From Pseudomonas putida (lineage in GTDB: Bacteria; Pseudomonadota; Gammaproteobacteria; Pseudomonadales; Pseudomonadaceae): a stretch of DNA of 64,000 nucleotides. A model generated the notes under the pieces. That model had not been told where the DNA came from, did not search any database, and worked only from the letters and a program-made list of their open reading frames with translations. A program made the position numbers and the translations under genes. Within the stretch, counting starts at the first letter, position 1, and each line of letters begins with the position of its first letter. Shown piece by piece: positions 33,602 through 41,598 of the stretch. The stretch spans positions 62,001 through 126,000 of the forward strand of contig NZ_SMTE01000010.1 of NCBI RefSeq assembly GCF_004357765.1, in the 5' to 3' direction.

Positions 33602-34288
33602 ATGCGTGTACTGCGTCAACTTCAAGAGCGAATCAAGCGCAAAGGGTTCAAGCGTACCTTCAAGACGCTGTTCGAACGCTATGTGTTCTTCCACTGGGAA
33701 TTGCTCTGGATGGAGCGTGATCTGATCACGCCGGTTCCGCCCTGCACGCTCAAAGAGCATCCGCCAGTGACGCTGGTGCAGATCACTCCAGGTAACGCCG
33801 ATGCCTTCGCCCGGCACTTCGGCGACCGTGTCGAAACCATGCGCGAACTGGCAGCCGACGGCCACACCGGGCACATGTACCTGGACGAGCAGGGCGATGC
33901 AGTAGCGTTCATCTGGGCCAGCGTGGTCGACTATCACGACAAGCATTACTACGGCTGCACCTTCCCGGTGAAGCCGGGCGAGTTCTTCGAATTCGGCGGC
34001 GAGATGATCCGCCGCTACTTTGGTAGCGAGCTGTCGGTCACCGCCCAGGTCGAACTGTGGAACGCCATGCGCGAGAAGGGCTGTCACAAGGTGGTGGACG
34101 TAGTCGAGACGCACAACGTGCCCGCCATGAAGTTACATCTGCGCATGGGTTACCACGAGCAGGGACGGGTGATGCACGTCTACGGCCTGTTCGGACGCTT
34201 CAAGCTGTTTCGCGAAACCCGCTACCACGGCTCGCGCCTGGAAGTACTGCGCAAGCCGGGCGTGGCGCGGGCATTGCCCAGTGCTTGA
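33602..34288 (+). CDS. GNAT-fold acetyltransferase
   Basis: This 228-residue protein has an acetyltransferase-like core from about residue 55 (VTLVQITPGNADAFARHFGDR) to 190. The C-terminal half of the fold shows VVDVVETHNVPAMKLHLRMGYHEQG, the usual end of a GNAT domain. The N-terminus, about 1-50, is basic (RVLRQLQERIKRKGFKRTFK) and may bind nucleic acid, membrane or a partner. The acetyl-CoA loop Q/RxxGxG/A is not obvious, so catalytic activity is uncertain. GAGGAGG (33590-33596) supports ATG 33602 over an upstream in-frame ATG at 33563. It is followed closely by an alpha/beta hydrolase gene. Confidence 0.72.
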   Translation: MRVLRQLQERIKRKGFKRTFKTLFERYVFFHWELLWMERDLITPVPPCTLKEHPPVTLVQITPGNADAFARHFGDRVETMRELAADGHTGHMYLDEQGDAVAFIWASVVDYHDKHYYGCTFPVKPGEFFEFGGEMIRRYFGSELSVTAQVELWNAMREKGCHKVVDVVETHNVPAMKLHLRMGYHEQGRVMHVYGLFGRFKLFRETRYHGSRLEVLRKPGVARALPSA

Positions 34289-34351
34289 ATACCCAGTGAC
34301 CCATTCCAGGGTTTGATGCTAGCGTTGGCGCACAACGAACGAGTGCGCGCC

Positions 34352-35260
34352 ATGAGCAGCCTGAACCAACCCGCCACGCCTTTTCGCCAGCCCGCCGCCG
34401 ACGGCTATAGCCTCGGCGGCTTCTGCTGGCGGCATGCGGCACACGACCCCCAGCGGCCACTGGTGATCATCAATGCCGCCACCTCGGTGCGCTGCCGCTA
34501 CTATTCACGTTTTGCCGACTTCCTGTTCGCCCAAGGCTGCGACGTGCTGACGTATGACTACCGCGGCATAGGTGAGTCGCGTCCCGATTCGTTGCGCGGT
34601 TTCCAGGCGTCCTGGAGCGATTGGGGGCGTCTGGATTTCGAAGCCATGCTGGCGTATGCCGAGCAGCACTTTCCCGGCCAACCGGTAGATGTGGTGGGGC
34701 ACAGCTTCGGCGGTTGCGCAGTCGGCCTGGCGCCTTCGGCGCATCAGGTGCGGCGGGTGGTGATGGTGGGCGCGCAGTTTGCCTACTGGCGCGACTATGC
34801 CGCCGATCAACGTTGGCGGCTGTTGGGTAAATGGCATGTGTTGATGCCGCTGCTCACCGGGATGTTCGGGTATTTCCCCGGCAAGCGCCTGGGCTGGATG
34901 GAAGACACACCTGCTGGCGTGGTACGGGATTGGACCACGCGCACCCCGCGTTACGAACGGCGGCCCAGCGGGCGCCTGCTGCCAGCCGCGCCGTTCGTCC
35001 ACGTAAGCGCCGCGACCCTGGCCATCAGCCTGACAGACGACCCGTTCGGCACGGTGGCCGCCACGGAGCGCCTGCTGAGTTACCTGGCCCACGCCGGGCC
35101 AGTGCACCTGCGTCTTGCGCCTGTGGATATCTCAGTGGGCGAGATCGGGCACTTCGCATTCTTCCACGATCGCTTCCGCGACAGCCTATGGCCGATTGCG
35201 CTGCAATGGTTGCAGCGTGGCGAACTGCAAGCGGGAGGGCCGGGGCAGGTCATCGCCTGA
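34352..35260 (+). CDS. Alpha/beta hydrolase, YheT/serine-aminopeptidase-like
   Basis: This 302-residue predicted serine hydrolase carries an oxyanion-strand motif PLVIINAATSVRCRYYSRFADFL, the core YDYRGIGESRP, and the nucleophile elbow GHSFGG (Ser near residue 120). A likely acid lies in TDDPFG, and the His is in GEIGHFAFF. The catalytic triad therefore appears complete. The substrate is unknown. The start is taken at ATG 34352 (MSSLNQP); in-frame ATGs at 34313/34316 would add about 12 residues, and none has a strong ribosome site. It follows the GNAT gene by about 60 bases and may be its operon partner. Confidence 0.8.
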   Translation: MSSLNQPATPFRQPAADGYSLGGFCWRHAAHDPQRPLVIINAATSVRCRYYSRFADFLFAQGCDVLTYDYRGIGESRPDSLRGFQASWSDWGRLDFEAMLAYAEQHFPGQPVDVVGHSFGGCAVGLAPSAHQVRRVVMVGAQFAYWRDYAADQRWRLLGKWHVLMPLLTGMFGYFPGKRLGWMEDTPAGVVRDWTTRTPRYERRPSGRLLPAAPFVHVSAATLAISLTDDPFGTVAATERLLSYLAHAGPVHLRLAPVDISVGEIGHFAFFHDRFRDSLWPIALQWLQRGELQAGGPGQVIA

Positions 35261-35287
35261 GCGGTGCCAGCACCGGCCCTTGGAGCA

Positions 35288-35629
35288 TCAGGCGTTGCGC
35301 GACAGCGGCTGGGCGGCGAACTTCACGCCGGCCAGGCCGTGCTGGATCAAGGCACGGATGTTGGCGTGATCGCTGCCTTCGGGGGTGGCCTGCACGCTGC
35401 GGTAGTGCTCGCCGAAGGCCAGCAGGGCCTCCTGGTCGCTGAGGCCTTCCAGTAGGGCCAGGCCCAGGGTCTTGCACGAGCCTTCATTCTGCCCGGCAGC
35501 ATTTTCCACGCCGCCGTTGTTGAACGCTTGAGGTTGGTAGCTGTAGTTCGCGGCAATGAAGGCCAGGGTGTCGGCGAAGACATGTTGGCCGCTGGCCAGG
35601 CTGGCGCGCAGGGTGTTCAGATCAGTCAC
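35288..35629 (-). CDS. HopJ-family protein
   Basis: This 113-residue small acidic protein of the HopJ family is named after a suspected Pseudomonas syringae effector but is found widely in non-pathogens. The family pieces are FADTLAFIAANYSYQPQAFNNGG and NEGSCKTLGLALLEGLSDQEAL near the middle. No type III secretion genes are in the window, so an effector role is unlikely. The start is GTG 35629, supported by AGGAA seven bases upstream. It overlaps the DUF1244 gene by 8 bases and forms an operon folM-DUF1244-hopJ. Confidence 0.8.
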   Translation of the reverse strand: MTDLNTLRASLASGQHVFADTLAFIAANYSYQPQAFNNGGVENAAGQNEGSCKTLGLALLEGLSDQEALLAFGEHYRSVQATPEGSDHANIRALIQHGLAGVKFAAQPLSRNA

Positions 35630-35918
35630 GCGGTTTTCCTTTTTCGAACGCCGCTTGTTGCTCGGCGCTGGCTTCTTTCTGGTATTGGGATTTCCACTCG
35701 GCGTAAGGCATGCCGTACACCGCTTCACGTGCGTCATCCAGGCTCAGGTCGATCTGACGCTCGTCGGCAGCGGCCTTATACCACTTGGACAGGCAGTTAC
35801 GGCAGAAGCCGGAGAGGTTCATCAAGTCGATGTTCTGCACGTCGGTACGGTTCTGCAGATGTTCGACCAGGCGCCGGAACGCGGCGGCTTCGAGTTCGAG
35901 CTGTTGTTGGGAGGTCAT
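35622..35918 (-). CDS. DUF1244 family protein
   Basis: This 98-residue protein of the DUF1244 family has no established function. Conserved features are AAAFRRLVEHLQNRTDVQNID, the NLSGFCRNCLSKWY segment with a CxxC pair near residues 39-42, and GMPYAEWKSQYQ. The CxxC could bind metal or be redox active. It lies 9 bases after folM and overlaps the HopJ gene. The three-gene set recurs in Pseudomonas near light-responsive genes, by my recollection of the group. Confidence 0.85.
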   Translation of the reverse strand: MTSQQQLELEAAAFRRLVEHLQNRTDVQNIDLMNLSGFCRNCLSKWYKAAADERQIDLSLDDAREAVYGMPYAEWKSQYQKEASAEQQAAFEKGKPRD

Positions 35919-35927
35919 GGTGTTCTC

Positions 35928-36632
35928 TCAGGTCATGCGGTTCTTCAGGTGGCGGCCACCGTTGATGACCACCTGGCTGCCGGTGCTGTACTGGCTGGCG
36001 AGCAGGTACTGGACCGTTTCGATCAGGGGGCCGGCGCCGGGTTCGAATTCCAGCAAGGCCTTCTTCAGGGTCTGCTGGCGGTAGGCCTCGTCGCCGCCTT
36101 CCTTGAGGATCAGCAGGCCGGGCAGGATACCGTTGACGTGCACGAGCGGCGCGTACTTTTCAGCGAAGGACAATACCATGTTCTGCAACGCCGCCTTGGT
36201 CGCAGCGTAGCCGATGTGGCTCTTGCTGCCCCGTGACGAGGTCTCGTCGCAGATGTGGATGATATCCGCCTTGCCAGCCGTCTTGCCGGTCTTGGCCAAT
36301 AGCTCGCCGAGCGCCAGGTTGAGGTGGTAGGGCGCCTCGACATGCAGGCGGAACATGGTCTCGAGGTTGTCCAGGCCGTCGTCCAGCCACAGCGAAGCAT
36401 TGTGGATGACTGCGCGCAAACCATCGTAATGGCTGAGCAGGTGGTCGATCAGGGCCTGTCGGTCGCCGGCCTGGCACAGGTCGGCCTGGAACTGCACGAT
36501 GTTCGGGTGGACCGGTTGCGCTTGCACGGTGCGGCTGGCGGTAACCACGGTATGGCCGGCCTGCGCCAGCTCGAGCGCCAGGGCCAGGCCGACACGCTGG
36601 CTGGCACCGGTGATGAGGATTGGGCTGTTCAT
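35928..36632 (-). CDS. folM: Dihydromonapterin reductase FolM (short-chain dehydrogenase)
   Basis: This 234-residue SDR enzyme reduces dihydromonapterin to tetrahydromonapterin, the pterin cofactor used by phenylalanine hydroxylase in pseudomonads. The N-terminal cofactor motif is ITGASQRVGLALALELAQAGH, the NAS motif is VIHNASLW, and the catalytic Tyr/Lys lies in IGYAATKAALQNM. Length and motifs match FolM more than FabG. It leads the operon with DUF1244 and HopJ genes and is divergent from the MerR regulator. Confidence 0.85.
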   Translation of the reverse strand: MNSPILITGASQRVGLALALELAQAGHTVVTASRTVQAQPVHPNIVQFQADLCQAGDRQALIDHLLSHYDGLRAVIHNASLWLDDGLDNLETMFRLHVEAPYHLNLALGELLAKTGKTAGKADIIHICDETSSRGSKSHIGYAATKAALQNMVLSFAEKYAPLVHVNGILPGLLILKEGGDEAYRQQTLKKALLEFEPGAGPLIETVQYLLASQYSTGSQVVINGGRHLKNRMT

Positions 36633-36739
36633 GTCGGGGCGGTCAACTTGTCTGTCGTTTCATCGATGACCCAGCATACCCGAACTGTTTCCCTCTTGTA
36701 TGGCCTGGCAGGGGGCTGCGTCAGCGATTCGGCCCTGCG

Positions 36740-36778
36740 ACGTGAACCGACGTAGTAAACTACCCTTCCCATTCACGT
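36740..36778. promoter_or_regulatory. Nested palindromes between folM and the MerR gene
   Basis: ACGTGAA (36740-36746) and TTCACGT (36772-36778) bracket an inner palindrome GTAGT-aa-ACTAC (36752-36763). They lie just upstream of the MerR-type gene and in the divergent region to folM, a suitable operator for that regulator; binding is not shown. Confidence 0.45.
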
Positions 36779-36796
36779 GTACAGGAGGCCAGGTAG

Positions 36797-37732
36797 ATGA
36801 ACAACCAGGTTTCGGCCGTGCTCGATGAGGCAGGACTGGAGCGCCAGGACCTGTTTCCCATTCGTGAAGTCGCTCGGCTCACCGGCGTCAACCCGGTCAC
36901 CCTGCGTGCCTGGGAGCGGCGCTATGGGCTGATCCAGCCCACCCGTACCGACAGCGGTCATCGCCTGTATTCCCAAGCCGATATCGAAGACATCCGGCGC
37001 ATTCTCGGCTGGCTGGAACGTGGCGTCACGGTGAGCAAGGTGGGCAGCATCCTCGCCCGTGATCGCGCTCGCCTCGACGCCGGCCCCGCCCACGGCCCCG
37101 CCGCGCTGCGCCTGCAGGCGCAAGTGCGCGAAGTGGTGCGGCGCTTCGATTCTGCGCAGCTTGGCAGTTTGTTCGACCAGGTATTCGCCAGCCACACCCT
37201 CGACCAAGTGTTCGCCGAGGTATTCATGCCGGTCTGGCATGGCCTGGCGGCTGCACAGGGCACTTTCGGACAAGCCAGCGAATGGCTGTTTCTCGACCAG
37301 TTCCTGCGTACCCGTGTGCAGGCCAGGCTGCAGTTGTTGCACACCTCGCGTGCTCAACGGGTCGTGCTGGCACCCTTGAGCGGGCAATGCCGGGAATTGG
37401 AGCTGCTGGTGGCGAGCCTGCAGTTGAGTGGGGATGAAATCGAGGTCATGCCGTTGTCGTCTGGGCAGCCCATGGACGAGCTGGCGCTGGTCTGCGAGTG
37501 GCTCAAGCCGGATGCACTGATCCTGTTCTCCAACCAGTCGCCTGGCGTGGCGCTGAACAAACGTCTCGCGCGCTTGCTGGCAACCCTGGACTGCCCGGTG
37601 TTATTGGCCGGTGAGGCGGCGGAAATGGCCCAGGAAAGCGTGGCTGGCAGTCCGGTGGCTTGCCTTGGCGCCGAGGGCGCGTTGATGCGCCGACGCCTGG
37701 CGCGCTGTATGGCGGGTCAGCTAGACAGCTGA
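36797..37732 (+). CDS. MerR-family regulator, LitR/CarH-like without B12 motif
   Basis: This 311-residue regulator has an N-terminal MerR winged helix (about 18-90: PIREVARLTGVNPVTLRAWERR, then YGLIQP and GHRLYS) and a C-terminal region with the helical plus Rossmann-like layout of cobalamin-binding LitR/CarH. The B12 motif is lost: where CarH has GExHxxG this protein reads GQCRELE (196-202), and the W-x9-EH His is replaced by W163. That fits class II LitR proteins (PplR type), which respond to light through a LOV partner instead of adenosylcobalamin. A short LOV gene lies 0.7 kb downstream. Start ATG 36797 follows AGGAGGCC. Confidence 0.82.
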   Translation: MNNQVSAVLDEAGLERQDLFPIREVARLTGVNPVTLRAWERRYGLIQPTRTDSGHRLYSQADIEDIRRILGWLERGVTVSKVGSILARDRARLDAGPAHGPAALRLQAQVREVVRRFDSAQLGSLFDQVFASHTLDQVFAEVFMPVWHGLAAAQGTFGQASEWLFLDQFLRTRVQARLQLLHTSRAQRVVLAPLSGQCRELELLVASLQLSGDEIEVMPLSSGQPMDELALVCEWLKPDALILFSNQSPGVALNKRLARLLATLDCPVLLAGEAAEMAQESVAGSPVACLGAEGALMRRRLARCMAGQLDS

Positions 37733-38370
37733 GCGTGCAGCTCGGGGTGCGCCTGACGATGGGCCTGGAGAATATAGTCGCGCAGCCGCTCGACTTCGCC
37801 GGCCCGGGTCGGGCTCAGGTCATAGGCAGCGAGGTCGGGGCCAATGCGCCGGCGCAACTCGCCACGCAGAAGGACCGCTGGGATGCCGGCTGGAGCGAAG
37901 TGCAGTTCGAACTGCGCTGGGGCCTCTGGCAGTCCGCGGACTTCGAGCAGCGCACCGCGGAAGGAAATATCCCGTACCCACAGGCCGCTGGCCTGGCCAT
38001 TGATGTCGAGCAAGGCGCTGGGTTCATCCATCGACAACCGCCAGGCGCGCAGCAGCGGGCCGTCCTCGTAGATTTCCGGTGAGCCCAGTTGCAGGTGTAC
38101 CGCGTGGAATTCGTCTTCGACCAACTGCAGCGGGAAGCTGATCTGCTGATTGTTGAACTGTGCCTGTAGGGTGACCTGCTCGTTGGCCACCAGGCGGGCC
38201 AACAACGATTGGATGCGGCGGTCGCCATTGACCAGCAGGCCGGCCATGGGGTCGGTCTGGTTCAGTTGCGGCATGTGCTGCATGTCCTGGATGAAATCCA
38301 GTTCGTCCTGGGTCAGGAGCGCTTCTGCGTGCATGATCGAACTCTGCGGTGACGATTTCTTCTTTGGCAT
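37717..38370 (-). CDS. PilZ-like / flagellar-brake-type protein
   Basis: This 217-residue protein has an N-terminal part (about 35-110: GLLVNGDRRIQSLLARLVANEQ, YcgR-N-like) followed by a possible PilZ domain with DISFRGALLEVRG (about 135), which matches the DxSxxG c-di-GMP motif. The companion Arg motif is less clear. If right, it binds c-di-GMP and adjusts motility or surface behaviour. It begins 23 bases after the LOV gene stops on the same strand, so light and c-di-GMP signalling may be joined here. It is convergent with, and overlaps by 16 bases, the end of the MerR gene. Confidence 0.6.
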   Translation of the reverse strand: MPKKKSSPQSSIMHAEALLTQDELDFIQDMQHMPQLNQTDPMAGLLVNGDRRIQSLLARLVANEQVTLQAQFNNQQISFPLQLVEDEFHAVHLQLGSPEIYEDGPLLRAWRLSMDEPSALLDINGQASGLWVRDISFRGALLEVRGLPEAPAQFELHFAPAGIPAVLLRGELRRRIGPDLAAYDLSPTRAGEVERLRDYILQAHRQAHPELHAQLSS

Positions 38371-38393
38371 GGACCGTGCCCGATCGGTTTGGT

Positions 38394-38822
38394 TCAGCTG
38401 CGTTCGTCGGTTTTACCGCCGGCGCGGCACTCGGCCAGCTGTCGCTCCAACTCGACCTGGCGACTGACGTCCTTCTGGATGCCGATGTAGTACAGGCATT
38501 GATCGCCTTCATGGCGAACCGGAGTGATCGACAGTTCGTTCCAGAACAGGCTGCCATCCTTGCGGTAGTTGCGCAGCACTTCACGGCACGGGCGACCCTC
38601 GGCCAGGGCCTTGCGGATGCGGGTGCGGCTCAGCTGGTCGCGGTCGTCCCCTTGCAGGAAGCGGCAATCCTGATAGAGGACATCGTCGAGGCTATAGCCG
38701 GTCAGGCGCTCGAAGGCGGGATTGGCGTAGATCAGGATGGTGTCGTCGCCTTCCTGTTCGGCGATCACGATGCCATCGTTGGACGCATCGACCATTGATT
38801 GCAGCAGGTGTGCATTGATCAT
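38394..38822 (-). CDS. Short LOV photoreceptor
   Basis: This 142-residue blue-light sensor consists of one LOV (PAS) domain with N- and C-terminal helical caps and no output domain. The flavin-binding motif reads DCRFLQG with the photoactive C53; the canonical form is NCRFLQ, and Asp at the first place also occurs in PpSB1-LOV as I recall it. Conserved segments VDASNDGIVIAEQEG, NYRKDGSLFWNELSITPV and IGIQKDVSRQVELERQL match short LOV proteins of the P. putida group. Proteins of this type act through partners; the MerR regulator and PilZ-like protein are neighbours. Confidence 0.92.
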   Translation of the reverse strand: MINAHLLQSMVDASNDGIVIAEQEGDDTILIYANPAFERLTGYSLDDVLYQDCRFLQGDDRDQLSRTRIRKALAEGRPCREVLRNYRKDGSLFWNELSITPVRHEGDQCLYYIGIQKDVSRQVELERQLAECRAGGKTDERS

Positions 38823-38926
38823 GTTCGTGCCATTGGGCGAGTGGGGGACTTTGGTAGAGGCGGCCTTTTGCCAGCCGCGGATGCTAGTATCCTACGTTTT
38901 TGGTCAGTTTCGGAATCCTCTCACCC

Positions 38927-39382
38927 ATGAAAGTCGCCATTATTTCCGGTTCGGTCTATGGCACCGCCGAAGAAGTCGCACGCCACGCCCAGGGTCTGCT
39001 CAAGGCTCAGGGTTTCGACGCCTGGCACGCTGCACGGACAACCCAGCAGGACATCGAAGGCTTCGCCCCAGAGGCTGTTCTGGTGGTGACTTCGACCACC
39101 GGTATGGGAGAGCTGCCAGACAACCTCATGCCGCTGTACAGCACCCTGCGCGACACCTTGCCAGCCGCCTGGCGCGGCCTGCCTGGCGCGGTGCTCGCCC
39201 TGGGCGATTCCAGCTATGGCGACACCTACTGCGGCGGGGGCGAACAGGTGCGTGAATTGTTTGCCGAGATGGGGGTGCGGGAAGTGCTGCCCATGTTACG
39301 CCTGGATGCCAGCGAGACCGTCACCCCCGAAGCCGATGCCGAACCCTGGCTGGCCGAGTTTGCCCAGGCGCTGCGCACCTGA
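38927..39382 (+). CDS. MioC-like flavodoxin
   Basis: This 151-residue flavodoxin-family electron carrier has an FMN phosphate loop SGSVYGTAEEVARH (about residues 7-20), VVTSTTGMGELPDN (about 55-68) and LALGDSSYGDTYCGGG (about 88-103) around the isoalloxazine ring. It is of the short MioC/flavodoxin type. It is a single gene, divergent from the LOV gene and convergent with a LysR gene. A role in reducing the LOV flavin is conceivable but not indicated by sequence. Confidence 0.88.
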   Translation: MKVAIISGSVYGTAEEVARHAQGLLKAQGFDAWHAARTTQQDIEGFAPEAVLVVTSTTGMGELPDNLMPLYSTLRDTLPAAWRGLPGAVLALGDSSYGDTYCGGGEQVRELFAEMGVREVLPMLRLDASETVTPEADAEPWLAEFAQALRT

Positions 39383-39385
39383 GCT

Positions 39386-40264
39386 TCAGCCCTGTTCTCG
39401 CAACAGCGCCAACCAAGCCTGGGCCGCCCGCGATAGATAGGCACCCCGCCGCCAGATGAAGGCGATGTCCCAGCGCAGGTCGTCTGGCGCGCGCAGCGGC
39501 ACGCGCACCACCCCGGGGCGTTCCAGCGCTTGTGCCACCACCCGGGGCAGCAGCACCACCCCCTGGCCTGCGGCCACCAGCGCCGCGAGAAAGTCCGCCT
39601 GGCCGCTGCGCCCACCTTCCTGGGGCGTGAAACCCTGCTGCTGACAAGCCTTGAGCAGGCGGTCGTTGAGCACAAAGCTGCGTTGGTACAACAGAAACGG
39701 CGTATCGGCCAATTGCCGCAGGGCCACGTCGGCACTGCTGGCCAGGGTGTGATCGGCTGGCAGCAGAGCGTCCAGCGGTTCGTTGCAGAACGGCTGGTAG
39801 TCGAAATCCGGGTCGCTGGGCGTGAGGCTGCCGCCCAGTTCCAATTCGCCGCTGCGCACTGCTTGCTCGACACTGCGGCTGCCGCCTTCGAGCAATTGGA
39901 TGGCGATGTTCGGATGGCGCCGTCGGTACTCGGCGAACAATCCGGCGAACAAGGCATCGCTGCCCAGCATCGGTAAGCCCAGGCGCAGTTCACCACGGAG
40001 CATCTGGCTGAGGTCATCGAGCTCGGCGAGCAGTGCCTGGCGTTGGCGCAGCAATGCCTCGCCGCGTTCGAGGACGATGCGTCCGGCTGCCGTCAGGTGC
40101 AGGTGCGATGCCTGGCGCTCAAGCAGTGGCTGGCCCACATCTTGCTCTAGTTGGGCCACTTGCTTGCTCACGGCCGATTGACTGATGTGCAGTGTTTGCG
40201 CCGCCTGGGTGAAGCCCCCGCGGTGCACCACTTCGATGAAGCTTCGCAGCTGTTTGAATTCCAT
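39386..40264 (-). CDS. LysR-family regulator adjoining lrgAB-like genes
   Basis: This 292-residue regulator starts MEFKQLRSFIEVVHRGGFTQ, with recognition helix SQSAVSKQVAQLEQDV and an effector domain from about residue 90. It belongs to the group that in Pseudomonas and Bacillus (CidR-like) lies divergent from holin-like genes. A perfect 15-bp palindrome with T-N11-A form begins 8 bases upstream of its start. It probably controls the divergent pair and itself, responding to acetate or overflow carbon by analogy with CidR. Confidence 0.85.
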   Translation of the reverse strand: MEFKQLRSFIEVVHRGGFTQAAQTLHISQSAVSKQVAQLEQDVGQPLLERQASHLHLTAAGRIVLERGEALLRQRQALLAELDDLSQMLRGELRLGLPMLGSDALFAGLFAEYRRRHPNIAIQLLEGGSRSVEQAVRSGELELGGSLTPSDPDFDYQPFCNEPLDALLPADHTLASSADVALRQLADTPFLLYQRSFVLNDRLLKACQQQGFTPQEGGRSGQADFLAALVAAGQGVVLLPRVVAQALERPGVVRVPLRAPDDLRWDIAFIWRRGAYLSRAAQAWLALLREQG

Positions 40265-40271
40265 GCTTTGA

Positions 40272-40286
40272 ATTCCATTATGGAAT
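40272..40286. promoter_or_regulatory. Candidate LysR operator for the lrgAB-like genes
   Basis: ATTCCAT-T-ATGGAAT is a perfect 15-bp palindrome with the T-N11-A form. A further ATTCCAT overlaps the LysR start codon at 40258-40264. It stands between the regulator and the divergent CidA/LrgA-like gene. Confidence 0.6.
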
Positions 40287-40362
40287 GGCGTTCAGTCTAA
40301 CAATTCGCTTCTGGCCTAGGTGGGTAGATTTTACAATGCGAGCGTGTCGAGGAAGCCTGCCC

Positions 40363-40749
40363 ATGAAACCTGCATTACTTAGAAAGATTGCCCGTCTGCT
40401 CGCTGAACTGGCGGTGTTGCTGGCGCTGTTCCTGTTAGGCGGGCAGCTTGCCGCTTGGCTGGGCTGGCCCATCCCCGGCGGGGTGATGGGCTTGGCGATG
40501 CTTCTGTTGGCGTTCGCTTGTGGTCTGGTAAAGCCCGCCACCCTGCAATTAGGCGCCGGCTGGCTGATGGCCGAAATGCTGCTGTTCTTCATCCCCGCGT
40601 TGATGAGCCTGCTTGACTATGGCGTTTTGCTGCGCAACGAAGGGTGGCGCATCCTGCTGGTGATTGCGCTGAGCACCCTGCTGGTGATGGTGGTCACCGC
40701 CGGCACGGTCGAGCTGGTGTGCCGCTGGAGATTACGCCATGAGCCTTGA
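40363..40749 (+). CDS. CidA/LrgA family holin-like protein
   Basis: This 128-residue membrane protein has four hydrophobic spans. The family core GGQLAAWLGWPIPGGVMGLAMLLLAF (about residues 26-51) is intact. CidA/LrgA proteins influence murein hydrolase activity and pyruvate or small-metabolite transport. GAGGAA stands 9 bases before ATG 40363. It overlaps the lrgB-like gene by 11 bases and lies divergent from a LysR regulator. Whether it is the Cid or Lrg type cannot be decided, so no symbol is given. Confidence 0.88.
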   Translation: MKPALLRKIARLLAELAVLLALFLLGGQLAAWLGWPIPGGVMGLAMLLLAFACGLVKPATLQLGAGWLMAEMLLFFIPALMSLLDYGVLLRNEGWRILLVIALSTLLVMVVTAGTVELVCRWRLRHEP

Positions 40750-41425
40750 ACCCATGCCGCTGTTCTGGCTCGCCCTGACCCTGCTGGCCTACCTGGGCAG
40801 TCGCTGGCTGTACCGACGCAGTGGCCGCTATCTGTTCTCGCCGCTGATCCTGGTGCCGACCCTGTTGCTGGCGGTGGCCGTGCCTCTGCATACCGCCTAT
40901 GCCGAATACGCCCGCAATACCCACTGGCTGATGGGCGTCCTGGGCCCGGTGACCGTCGCCTTCGCCGTGCCGATCTGGCAACAGCGGACATTGCTGGCGC
41001 GGCATTGGCCGGCCTTGCTGATCGGCATGCTGGCGGGCAGCGCAGCATCGATCGGCAGTTCTTGGGGGCTGGCGCATCTGTTGGCACTGGATACCACCAC
41101 GAGCCTGTCGTTGGTACCGCGCTCGATCACCACGCCGTTTGCCATGCCGGTGGCCGAAGACCTGGGGGGCGTGCCGGAACTGACTGCAGTGTTCGTGATG
41201 TTTACCGGTGTGCTCGGTGCTCTGTTCGGCGGTGTCCTGCTGCGCTACCTGCCGCTGCGTACGCCACTGGCCCGCGGCGCCCTGTTCGGTGTCGGCGCCC
41301 ATGGCGCCGGTGTCAGCCGTGCGCAGGAGGTTGGAGGCGAGGAAGGCTCGGTGGCCGGACTGGTGATGGTCCTGACCGGCCTCCTCAACTTGTTGGCCGC
41401 ACCGCTGGTGGCGATGGCGCTCTGA
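40739..41425 (+). CDS. CidB/LrgB family membrane protein
   Basis: This 228-residue inner-membrane partner of the CidA/LrgA protein has about six to seven spans. It contains the family landmarks FSPLILVPTLLLAVAVP, the ALGPVTVAFAVPIW-like GVLGPVTVAFAVPIWQQ (about 67-83), RSITTPFAMPVAEDLGG (about 128-144) and GALFGVGAHGAGVSRAQEVG. The start overlaps the previous gene by 11 bases, so the pair is coupled. The expected role is modulation of cell lysis or of pyruvate uptake. Confidence 0.9.
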   Translation: MSLEPMPLFWLALTLLAYLGSRWLYRRSGRYLFSPLILVPTLLLAVAVPLHTAYAEYARNTHWLMGVLGPVTVAFAVPIWQQRTLLARHWPALLIGMLAGSAASIGSSWGLAHLLALDTTTSLSLVPRSITTPFAMPVAEDLGGVPELTAVFVMFTGVLGALFGGVLLRYLPLRTPLARGALFGVGAHGAGVSRAQEVGGEEGSVAGLVMVLTGLLNLLAAPLVAMAL

Positions 41426-41598
41426 CCGTTCGAGCCACTGACTCGCTCAGTCATCAAGCTGGCTGGAAACGCAAGTTTCTCTGCCGCAGCCGCTGGTTAG
41501 ACTTGCCTCGACATAGAGCACAAGAAAGTGCCGAGGTGACATGCAATGACCGCAGCCTTGCCGTATTTCTTCAACCAATTCCAACCGAGGCCAGTGTG

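Noticed and set aside
35288-35629. Type III effector (HopJ) as sign of pathogenicity
   Set aside because: The family occurs in non-pathogens and no secretion system, chaperone or hrp box was seen in the window.
36797-37732. B12-dependent CarH photoreceptor
   Set aside because: The cobalamin-binding His is absent (GQCRELE), so direct B12 photosensing is unlikely; called LitR/CarH-like without B12.
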